From: Nannochloropsis salina CCMP1776
Lineage: Eukaryota; Sar; Eustigmatophyceae; Eustigmatales; Monodopsidaceae
Reading direction: 5' to 3'
NCBI GenBank assembly: GCA_004565275.1
Contig: SDOX01000145.1
Coordinates: 131,071-195,070 of the forward strand
DNA length: 64,000 nt
Shown: positions 55,001 through 64,000 of the stretch, piece after piece
How the letters are laid out: the number at the start of each line of letters is the position of its first letter
How positions within the stretch are numbered: position 1 is the first letter of the stretch
Made by a program: the position numbers and the translations under genes
The notes under the pieces: model-generated
The model's database searches: none
Told to the model about the DNA's origin: nothing
The model's input: the letters and a program-made list of their open reading frames with translations, nothing else

Positions 55001-58000
55001 AACCTCCTCCGTATTTCCCCGTCGCAGAGTCCCCGCCATGCTTTCCATCCACCGGTCTCGGCCCTCCGTCATCGCATCTCCCCCGTGCCTTCCTTCCTGC
55101 GTGCCCACGGCCTCCGCGACGAGCGGCTTTTGGAAGGATGGAAGGAGGGCAGGTTTGGAGGGCGGGACAGAGGGCAGCGCCGACCCTTTCCCGGTCCTGC
55201 CGGACGCTCCCTCCGACTCGCCAACAACTCTTTCTCCCCAGGCAGTCTTTTCCATCCAAGGAAGCTGGCCTCTTTTTCCTTTCGTCACTTGGGCCGAGGT
55301 CCCGGCAGTGAGGGCAGGGGCAGGAGGGAACATGGAACTTCCGGGCAGAAGGGGGCTGGGGGCCGCGGGAACCTGCGGGAAGAGCGCATGATGCTTTTCG
55401 CCCCTGCCCGCATCAGTCGCCCCCCCCTTCGCTTGACTCCCATCTGCAGGGGTCGCGAGCCTGTCTCGGAGCAAGCCTGTCCCCGCGTCTGTTGCGCCCT
55501 TCACCTCCCCCAGCGCGGGAGGGACCCGTGTCGTCGGCCGAGTTTTCTGGATGGACGCAGGGAGGCAGGGAGGCGATGACGTGCGGGGACCAGGCAAAGA
55601 GGCGGGGAAGGGAGGCGGGGCGATCCCCGTCGACCTGCTTGAGAGGGAGGGCACAGGTCTGGGCAGCATCTGGCGATCCCGAGATCTGGAGAGAGAGAGC
55701 GCGCCCTGCCAACCGCGGGTCAGGTCCCGGAAAGGTACTCCGTCCGCTTTGGCCTCGATGGCGGGGACGAAAGGGAAAGACGACTTGAGGATCATGGCGG
55801 CGCGAGCCTTGCGGCGCTGGACGAGTCGCTTCTCCTCGTCCCACGCCTCCTCGGCTGCCCCGCCCGTGGAGAGCGCCGGGGCGAGGAGCCCTCCCTCCCG
55901 TTCCCCAGCCCTGGCCCGCCGCACCGTGGTGCTTCCCGCCTCCCTCCCCTCTCCTACCACCACCCAGGGCCGGCCCACTGCCAGGGCCTTCAGCTCGTCC
56001 TCGTCCTGCATGCATAGCGCCCGCAGGACATCGGCGGTGCGAAAGGCAGTGCCGCGGCCCTTGGTCGGGTTGTAGGCGCGGCCCCAGACTTCCAAGGCCT
56101 TCTCGCGCATCCGTTCCACGTATTTGGCCATCAGACACCCCGGAAGGTAAGGAGCGCGGCGCAAAAGGCTGAAAAACCGCGCGAAATTCTCCGTTTCCAC
56201 GCAGGTAAGCACGTCCACTGCCAGCCGTACCTCCGGAGAGCGGCTCACGCCGACCCCGCCTTTTAAGGCCTGCTTCAAGTCCCCCGTGAGGAGGACGCCG
56301 TAGGCCTGGAACTCGGCCTCGTGGGCGCAGAGGGCGGGCTGCCCGAGCATGTGCGCGTACTTGTAGTTCTCCTGGAGGGGCACCAGGGTGTTGGTCAACT
56401 GCTCCGTGTTCTGCTTCCCGTCGTCCCGCACGAAGTCCTCGTTGGCGTTCAAATGGTGCTGGAAGATGATCCAATACCGGGTCAGACGCTCCACAATCTC
56501 GATGCTCGTGGTCGAGATGTTCCCGCCGTACGAGAAGTTCTGTGGCGCGTGGAAAGGGCGTGGTTGATGGATTGACAAGGTCATCGCCCCTCTCTCCAGC
56601 CCCCCCCGCTCCCCCCCCCCCTCGTACCTGCATGATCAACTCCTTGGCCACCATGCGAAGGCGTTGGAAGTGGAACTTGTAGTTCTCCAAGGCCGTCACC
56701 TGGCCCCAGGACCGGTCTCCGTCCAAGACCTCGCCCTCCCCCCCGCCCACCCGCCCCGACCGGCCCTTGTCCATGAGCTCGTCCTCCATGTAGTCGACCG
56801 AGCGCAGCAGCCACTCGAGCGGCCGGATCTTGGCCGTGGGGTAGTCCGCGGGCGGATTCCGCTCCAGGTCTTTGATCATGGTCAGGGCGGGGGAAAGGCC
56901 TGGCCGGTCCTCCAGCTTGTTGCGGGTGCTCTCACGGAGAGCCACCTCGTCGGGGGGGCACATGGAGAGGCAAGTGCCGACCGAGGAGGTGGCCCCCTGG
57001 ATCCACTCGTTTTGGATGAGCACGTCCCCGCCCAGGGCCTGCTCTCTCGTCCCATTCTTGCGCGGGCCAAGACCAGGGGACGGGGCGGGGCCGACGGAGG
57101 GGGTGGGAGGGGCGGGGTGGGAGGGAAGGAATGGAGGGGGTTGGGGGGGAGGAGGAGAAAAGAGATCCGCGGGCGCGGGGGGGGATGCGGCGCGCCCCCT
57201 GTTCCCTCGAACAATGTCGGTGGCGGACAGGGGCGCTTCCCCCAGGGACTCCCCTCGTTCCTCTCGCTGCTGCTCGCCTCCCCCCTTCGGCGCCAGGCTC
57301 GCGAGGGCCCGCTCTCGCCCTCCCTCCTCCTCCCCGTGTTCCGTCCCCACGTCCCGTCTCCTTCGCAGCGCTCCCGCCGCCAGCCCTCTCCCTCCTTCCC
57401 GCCCTCGACCTTTCCCTGCCTCCGCGGCTACCGTGATACCCTCCTTCGAGTACACGGGGCCCCAGCAGGGGGGGGGGGTCACCGTGCTCACTCCCCCCGC
57501 GCCCTCCCCGGCCCCCTCCCCGCCGCCCTCCTCCTCCTCCCCTTCTCCCCCCTCTTTCCTGATGGCCCGGCTCAGGCCCGCCTTCACTCTCAGGTTCTTG
57601 TTGTGGGACTCGACTGCCCGGATGTGGTAGCGCAAGGTCCGCTTAGCCACGTCGTTGACGGAGGCGGGCGTCGAGGGCGGGGGGGAGGACGAGGACGGGC
57701 GGGAGGACGTGGGCGAGGGCGTACGGGACCGCGGCGGCTCCTCAGCATCTACCTCTCCGGAAAGAGAAGTCTGTCGGCTCGGACGCGTCGAAGATACCTG
57801 CTTCAACTTACGGGTAGCTTTGGGCTTGGCGCGCGTCCCCGTCGCCTCGTCCGGATCCCCCTCTCCGGCCAAAGACTCGTCCTGCATCCCTCGCCCTCCC
57901 TCCCCCTCCTCCACCCCCCTGCCGCTCCCAAGGGAGGAAACAGCGCTCCGTGTCACCGCCCCCAATGCACGGCCACGCCGCGCGACTCCCGTCTGCCCCC

Positions 58001-59309
58001 AGAGAGCCGGATCGCTTTCCCCTGGACCCCGCCCGCTGCCTCCTGCCGCCCCCTCCTCCCCCTCCCCCGTGCCCTCCGCCTCCCCCCGTTGCCACGACGC
58101 GGACGTCGCAGAAGGGAGGCTTCCTGCGGCCATACCCGCCCGCGTCCAGGTCTTGTGCCCGTAACTGCCTTTGCCCCTCGCTGGGCCCCTCCCTCCCTCC
58201 CGCCCTCCCCCCCGAGCCCCTCTTGCCCCTCCTCCTCCCCGGCTCACGCCACCCCGATACGAGGGACCAAAGGAGGGTGCTTCCGCGTCCAACGCCGGCG
58301 CATACAGGAAGTTCTGCTCTTGGTGGTGCTCTTGCTCGTGATGTGGCGGTGGCGGTGGCTGACCAAACCGAACTTGAGGCTCGCCCCGCCCCCCCCTGAG
58401 AGACCTCCGCCCACCTCCCCCCTCGGGCCCGCGGCCACGCCTCCCGGCCATCCGCCCACCCCCTCCGCCACGGGCTGGACCTTCCTCCCCCCCCGCTCCC
58501 TCCCTTCCTGGCATCCCCCCTCTCTCACTCCCAAACGTCAGCCCACCTCCCCTGCTCCTCGCACCTCCGGAGGGCACCCCAAAAATGGGTCCGGACTCTT
58601 TTGTTGGCTGCTGCGAGTGAAAAGCAGGCGCGGCCACCTCCCTCCCGTCCCCTCTGACCCCTCCAAATCCACCTCCCTCCCACGGCACGGGCCCCAACGC
58701 CTGAGAGGGGAGAGGAGGGGGGAAGGGGTTTCCTCCAGCGGGGCCGCTCCCGTGGCCAAAGTGCACTAATTTGCTCTCTGGCGGCGTGCGCATCCCCAAT
58801 CTCCCACCGCCGCTCCCATCACCGTCTCCTCTACCTCCTCCCATTCCCCTTCGACCCCTCCCTCGCCCGCGCCCCGCCATCTCCCCGTTCCCGCTGCCGG
58901 TGGCGCCTGGTGCACCAAAGGCGGGGTTCCTCGCGGGAGTAGCACGAAATGAGCTGTCAGGCTGTCCGAACATTACACCCCCCGGCGCCGGAGGATTGAA
59001 GGTGGAGGACGTTGGGGACGGGGTAAGATTCGAATTCCCACCAAACCCTCCTCGTCGGTGCGCCAAACCCCCTCCCGCACCCCATCCAGCATTTCCGGTC
59101 TGTTGATAAGGAGCCGCCGGGCTTGGTTCCACACCAAAGGCTGGAAGAGACCGACGAAGTGACGTTTGTGCCCCCCCTCCGCCCGTTCCAAATGAAGGCC
59201 CCTGCTGTTGCTGTTCGTGCTGCTGCTGGTGGGCATGTGCTTGGCCGCTACCAAACTTCGTAGCCGAGCCCCGGCCAAATTTTAACCGGGAAGGCTGGTT
59301 TGGATCCAT
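52038..59309 (-). CDS. SAC3/GANP-like mRNA-export protein, at least three exons
   Basis: Scaffold of the TREX-2 complex at the nuclear pore. Exon 1 (56628-59309, 894 codons) is rich in FG dipeptides (FGRG, FGTG, FGQP, FGAP, FGHG), like the nucleoporin-type N-terminus of GANP, with RGG-like repeats. The SAC3 domain opens with SVGTCLSMCPPDEVALRES and LEWLLRSVDYMEDELMDKG, and continues after a phase-0 intron (acceptor at 56540) with NFSYGGNISTTSIEIVERL, LCAHEAEFQAYG and FRTADVLRALCMQDEDEL. A Lys/Arg-rich helical region follows, then an intron near 54450-54590 whose sites are uncertain (CAG donor, AAG acceptor). The C-terminal part, ending at 52038, resembles the GANP C-terminal region only loosely. 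Its frame shifts by one base within G-runs at 53938-53985. If the C-terminal part is separate, the gene would end near 54434. Confidence 0.85.
53938..53990 (-). other. Reading-frame jump in a G-homopolymer cluster
   Basis: On the minus strand, three G-runs of seven to eight lie where the SAC3-like frame must move by one base: HALLFHLPAPGF upstream and AYWRACKRDMRALV downstream read as consecutive strand and helix. An assembly indel is the simplest cause; a 46-nt intron with GTAGCT donor is the alternative. Confidence 0.55.
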
Positions 59310-60637
59310 GGATCATCAGCAATTTGGATCCTTTCTGCACGTAGTAGGTACATCGAGAAAAAGAGTAATCATGGGAAGACATATTGACAGTGTAAGGCAA
59401 TAGGCATCGAGACTTGCGAGACATGCCGCGCAAGTGTTCGCCACCTGTAGCGCCAAATGCTTTGCGCTTGAAAGATTCTAAGCACCACTCGAATTGCATT
59501 GCAATGGATACTAATGATCGTTCCTTCCTTCGCAGACTGCCGAATTTTTTTTTGAACAAGGAATGCAAATCGCTGCCCGCTGTACAAATTGTATCGATGA
59601 TCATGCTGCGATGATGTGATGGAAAGAGGACCCGCCGAAGGGATGATTAGGACCAGACAGCCCAAGTGATGATGTGATGGAAAAGAACCCATCCAGTCGA
59701 GCCGGCAGCTGGCTATTTATTCCCGGGGGAACAGACGCGCGCGGTACTTGCACTTAAGCGGCGGACGTGACGAGTGTGCCACCGAGCGTCGCACGCATTT
59801 CTTGTTCATAGTTATCATCTTTGTGGAGGGTATTTAAGCGCTTGCATTGCTGATTAAATCTGCAGAGGATAAGAAGCAGTTTTCCTGGGTTTGAGGAAAT
59901 GCAACATGTACGCATCTGCGCACGAAGAAAGGCGGCTGCTTCAAGGAAAAAGCATATCTATGGGTCGCGTATCAAAAAGAAAGGACAACACCGAGAGAAA
60001 AAGTTATGAGGCCAATAGGATACCCTTGTGCTATGTGCGCGAGGCAGCTTGCAAGTCAGCTTACAATGTCTCGCCGTCGGTAAACACCGCTTAATACGGC
60101 ATCATGTTACTCAACATTCCTTCTTCATTCACAAATACCACTTGTAAACAGACCGCGAATATAAAGCATATTTTTAAACAATGGATGATTTAAAAGGTGC
60201 GTGCGACAAGCCTGGAGGTGGTAGGGGCCTGCACGCGGATTGAAAAGTTGTTACTCGGGTCCCTGTGGGAACAAGCATGAGAGCGAGGTGACTGCATCAG
60301 AGCACTGCGCTAAAGCACTCAACATGGATGGATAGCTTCTAAAATAACGCCAATCCTCCCACTCTAATGACGAGGAGAGCAAGGCTGAAAGTTTTGTCCC
60401 CGATGCTAAAAGCTTGAGTAGACGGACGCGATAGTTGTATTTTTGCGGTGAAGATATTCTCTGTTGCTGGGCACACGCACATCTCTTTACTCGTCGTCAC
60501 TGTTCTCACTTCCTCACTAGTACTGCGTGCTTACAACTAAACGAAGAATAGCTAGCTAGCCAGTAAACTCAGAGGTTGTGATATAGCACGTCTTTTTCTC
60601 ACGCCACCTAATATATCCCATAGCTAAACTCGGCGAC
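59310..60637. other. Divergent intergenic region SAC3-like / LEA-like
   Basis: About 1.3 kb. It contains a short direct repeat, GATGATGTGATGGAAA, near 59611 and again near 59671, and TATTTAAG near 59830. No gene or RNA was recognised. Confidence 0.5.
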
Positions 60638-61240
60638 ATGGCCCACGTGGTTGCCCGCAAGGCGACAAACACCGTGGAAGATATCAAGAGCGGTGATGCC
60701 GCGCACATTATAGCGCGGAAAGCGAAAAACACTGGTGAAGACGTGAAGCACTTTGCCGAGGGTGTGGGCGAGAAGCTGAAGCCGGCGACGGACAAGATTG
60801 GGGAGGTTGCCCACCAGGTACGTCAAAGACACTGGTCTGACTTGGGTCTTAGCTCAGCCAAAATGCATGGAACACTGCGCTTCAAGACATGAGTTTGAAT
60901 ATTGTAGGAGAAAAAGTGCCAAATAATCGAAGAATGATGACCGTCGCGGGTATCTCGTAATGCAACGATATCGGATATTACGGTCGTTTCCCTGAGACAC
61001 TTGCGCATCCTCGTCTTTCTTGAGACAGACTTATGAATCCGCCAAACCCTCTCTCGACAAGGCGGGTGCCGCTATCAGCGGGGGTGCTCACTCTGTGGCA
61101 GACAAGGTAAGTGACGGCTCTGGCTGAAGGGAGTCCGCGATCAACTCCAACAGCGTTATGATGAAATATCTGCCATCATCAACTTTCTTACTGCTACCAA
61201 TTTGTTAACCTCGTAACAGTTTAAAGACATGACAAAGTAA
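60638..61240 (+). CDS. Small LEA-like amphipathic-helix protein, three exons
   Basis: Exons 60638-60817, 61029-61106 and 61220-61240 total 279 nt (92 aa), all phase 0 with GTACGT and GTAAGT donors. The protein is almost entirely Ala/Lys/Asp/Glu/Gly with no Cys or Trp. It shows repeated units such as AHVVARKATNTVEDIK and AHIIARKAKNTGEDVK, then KPATDKIGEVA and KPSLDKAGAAI, and ends DKFKDMTK. This composition and periodicity resemble group-3/4 LEA or apolipophorin-like proteins that are unfolded in water and form amphipathic helices on drying or on lipid surfaces. The role is inferred from composition only. The last exon has just seven codons. Confidence 0.78.
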
Positions 61241-62322
61241 TGCTTTGGGAGTGACCTGTGCCACGTGATGAGCTCTCTTCGTGAGAGACTCTGGGCTTGC
61301 GGCGAGTCCAAATTGTTTCTGGGGGTGCTGATTGTCGTCAAAACTATGCGATTTCAAAGTGGATCAAGCAAGTGGGAGTTGTTCTGCTACCTTTTGCTGT
61401 GCGTTGTGTCTGTGTGCGTTCAGGCTCTGTTCATTTAATTAAGGGGGGCGGACGCAGGACGAATCGTAACAGCCAACCATGAGGAAGGGAAAGAGTAGAC
61501 ATCTACGCAACATGTTTTTTTTGGCATTGTGTTGCGTGTCTTCTGCCTTTAAGTGAGCTTGTTGCGAGGAAATTCAAGAGGGGGAAGCGAGAAGCGGAAC
61601 AACGTTTTCATGTTGATGGTTCGCTACTCGTGACAAAATAATTCAAATCTCAGTATGGACCACGAAAGAAAAAGCCGAAAATTGGGAGCAAGGAGGGTAG
61701 GACGGGATAGTTCTTGACCTAATTTTGTTGCCTTCTGAGTTTCATGAAGTGTACCTGGCGTCTTGGGATAGAGAGGCTCAACTTGTAAAACAGGCTATTG
61801 TTACCACTACACACACAACCGAAGCAGCTGCGTAACACACGTCCCATGTTTTTGTGACGTTTAAAAGATTTACATCACGTTCAATAGATATAGGCCACAG
61901 ACTGTGCCGAGAAAGGCTGCTGTCCTGCGCTGGGAAGTCGATCCGTTCATATGTTCCTTATCGCGGCCGAGTCACGTCATCGTTCCCCTGCTCGCTTGAT
62001 AGCCGCAGAGGGAGGAGCCACCTCATCGAGTGGGCTCTGCTCACTGACACGCGCACTTATGCACATACATCTTGCCGGCGTCTTGAATATCGCGCTCCCT
62101 TGCACGGGCAGTTGTTGGTTCCCCTGCTCATTGCGATTTCTCTCTAAACTATGCTCTCGACGGGCTTTCTCCTGCCTCCTCCAGGCTCTCGTTAGCTTCT
62201 CGTTGCAGTGGGCGCTCAAATTAGCGGAGCCGCCGCAGCTGGAGGCCGGTATCCTATTGACAGGTTTTAGCAGATAAGAATCACGTTGACGAGGGTGAAA
62301 ACTTGGGGGAGGAAGCGCCAGA
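61241..62322. other. Intergenic region LEA-like / DnaJ
   Basis: About 1.1 kb with scattered short frames and no supported feature; it likely includes the DnaJ promoter. Confidence 0.5.
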
Positions 62323-63919
62323 ATGAGAAGACATCAGCCCCTGGTGGGATCACGGCGGCAGCGACAGGGAGGACGAGTGTATTTCTCCTTCTTCTTCTTC
62401 CTCGTCGTCGCTTTATGCACCCTTGATTGTTTCATCTGCAGTCATCGAGCGCTCGCATTTGTTTTTTCACCTTTCCGCGTGTCTTTAAAACCTCTTTCGT
62501 CTGCCCAAAAGCCTTTCACCTCCCCTCTTGGCTCCTCCTCCCCTCTCCTGCGCCCCTCCACCCGCCTTTTCGCTTCCTCCCTTCCTCGCGATTACTACGA
62601 GCGTCTCGGCGTCACACGATCAGCGAAACGGGAGGACATTAAGAAGGCCTATCGTAAGCTGGCCCTGAAGTACCACCCGGACGTGTGCAAAGAGGAGGAC
62701 GCTTCGGAGAAGTTTAAGGGCATCAAGGAGGCGTACGAGGCCTTGATCGACGACCAGAAACGACAGCTGTACGACCAGTTTGGCGAGGCGGGGGTCAAGC
62801 GGGGGGCCGGTTCTCCCTTTGGTGGAGGAGGTGGGGCAGGCTTCAACGAAGTCGATTTGGGTGACATCTTCGAGACCTTTTTCGGGGGTGCCGGTGGAGG
62901 GAGGGGAGGAGGGAGGGGTGGAGGGGCCGGACCAGGAGCACGGCGGCGGGCGGCAGGTCCACGACCAGGAGATGACCTTAGGGTGGATTTGAGCATCCCA
63001 CTGAGAACAAGTGTGTTTGGGGGCCAGGAGAAGCTGCGGATCAACCACATGGAGACCTGCGGCACTTGCTCGGTAGGGAGGGAGGGAGGGAGGGAGGGAG
63101 AGGAGAAGAGAAAGGGACGCGATTGAATGGTCGAGGATGTGAGATGAGACAAGGGCAGGAAGGATGAAGAGGTACCTCAACAATTCTGTCGGGGCATGCC
63201 GGCCGCCCTGTAGCATCTCATCCTCCTCTCTCTTCCCCTTGTTGCTCCGTCAGGGCTCTGGCGTGAAGCCTGGAAGCAAAGTGAACACATGCAAGACCTG
63301 TCGGGGCCAGGGCATGGTCACACAGGTGACGCGCACGCCCCTTGGGAACTTCCAGACCCAGTCCGTGTGCCCGGAGTGCGGGGGCTCCGGGCAGGTGGTG
63401 GAGGAGTACTGCGGGTCCTGTTCCGGCCAAGGACGGCTGGAGAAGACGAAGCAGATCAAGGTGGACATCCCGGCGGGGGTGAACGACGGGCAGAAGCTGC
63501 GGGTGAAAGGGGAGGGGGACGCGGGGAGCAAAGGCGGGGAGACCGGCGACCTGTACATATTTGTGGGCGTGGAGAAGGACCCGGTGTTCAGGCGGGAAGG
63601 GACGGACATCTACTCGGAGATCAAGGTCAGCTATCTGGACGCGATCCTGGGGACCAAAGTAAAGGTGGGCGTGATTGATGGGGAGGCGGAGATCTCGATC
63701 AAGGAGGGGACCCAGCCGGGGGCGGTGCTCAGGCTGAAAGGCCGGGGGGTGCCGAAGCTGATGGGAGGGGAAGGGGGGGGGCGGGGTGACCACTACTTCA
63801 CCGTGTCGGTGGAGATCCCCACGAGGCTGTCGGAGGAGGAGCGAGAGGTGGTGGAGGCGCTGAGGAAAGAGAAAAAGGAGGGGGAGGCCAAGGGGGGCGG
63901 GTTTTTCAACTTGATATAA
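62323..63919 (+). CDS. dnaJ: Plastid type-I DnaJ (Hsp40) co-chaperone, two exons
   Basis: Stimulates plastid Hsp70 and delivers substrates. Exons 62323-63072 and 63254-63919 total 1416 nt (471 aa), phase 0. A basic start and long hydrophobic signal ([12 protein letters not shown]) end at ALA, followed by FVFSPFRVS, a Phe-led transit peptide. The J-domain ([20 protein letters not shown]) has His118-Pro-Asp. A Gly/Phe region follows, then four zinc repeats [24 protein letters not shown] and CGSCSGQG, the first completed only by splicing. C-terminal substrate domains are intact to the stop. The intron contains (GGGA)n simple repeat. All type-I features are present, so it should be a full DnaJ. 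Confidence 0.95.
63075..63101 (+). repeat. GGGA tetranucleotide repeat in DnaJ intron
   Basis: About six to seven GGGA units directly after the donor site of the DnaJ intron. The same repeat type appears inside exons of the USP48-like and PhyH genes. Confidence 0.85.
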
Positions 63920-64000
63920 CAAGGGGTGGGGCCCATGCGAGGAGGAGCCGGAAGGGCTGAGATGATGAAAATCCGTGAATGATGACGGCTGTGCGGAGGC
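63920..64000. other. 3' flank of dnaJ to window end
   Basis: 81 bases after the stop codon, presumably 3' UTR; nothing else is visible. Confidence 0.5.

Noticed and set aside
56664-58769. 701-codon plus-strand frame
   Set aside because: Open only because GC-rich SAC3 coding DNA lacks stops on the opposite strand; no domain is seen.
1-64000. Transposons, virus-like elements, CRISPR arrays or prokaryotic operons
   Set aside because: No reverse transcriptase, transposase, integrase, capsid or terminal repeats were recognised; the genes are intron-bearing eukaryotic ones with separate promoters.

Overview
The window looks like nuclear DNA of a photosynthetic stramenopile, most likely a eustigmatophyte alga of the Nannochloropsis/Microchloropsis type (inference; no search was run). 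The evidence is as follows. Genes are closely packed on both strands and carry short GT-AG introns. Coding DNA is very GC- and purine-rich. A nuclear chlH is present. At least four products (ChlH, trigger factor, DnaJ and an unknown protein at 11926-13314) begin with a signal peptide followed by a Phe-led transit peptide, the two-part address used to enter secondary red-lineage plastids.

Left part (1-26.6 kb): a 5'-truncated regulator that fuses a degenerate response-regulator receiver to a fungal-type Zn(II)2Cys6 finger; BDP1 of RNA polymerase III factor TFIIIB (-); tubulin cofactor A (-); a phytanoyl-CoA dioxygenase-family enzyme (+); a membrane-anchored short-chain dehydrogenase (-); a plastid protein of unknown function (-); a single-pass Cys-rich/IPT-like/EGF-like surface protein (-); a membrane-anchored LEA2-like protein (-); the ribosome-biogenesis factor SURF6/RRP14 (-); a Nudix ADP-sugar pyrophosphatase with a C-terminal membrane anchor (+); a small two-helix membrane protein (-); and an ankyrin/SAM-like protein (+).

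Right part (27-64 kb): a USP48-like deubiquitinase (+); the magnesium-chelatase H subunit (-), divergent from signal-peptidase subunit SPC3 (+); a Ctr copper transporter (+); a GMC oxidoreductase (-), divergent from a ModF-like tandem ABC ATPase (+); plastid trigger factor (+); a large SAC3/GANP mRNA-export protein with an FG-rich N-terminus (-); a small LEA-like protein (+); and a plastid type-I DnaJ (+).

These are unlinked housekeeping genes, not an operon-like system, though plastid biogenesis recurs (chlorophyll synthesis, trigger factor, DnaJ). Exon structures were worked out by hand from frame, phase and splice sites; where the total is divisible by three and the protein joins sensibly, the model is strong. 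No transposon, virus-like element, CRISPR array, rRNA or convincing tRNA was seen. GGGA-type simple repeats run through both introns and exons, and they insert Gly/Glu/Arg-rich stretches into otherwise conserved enzymes. Two genes (BDP1 and SAC3) show reading-frame jumps beside long G-runs.
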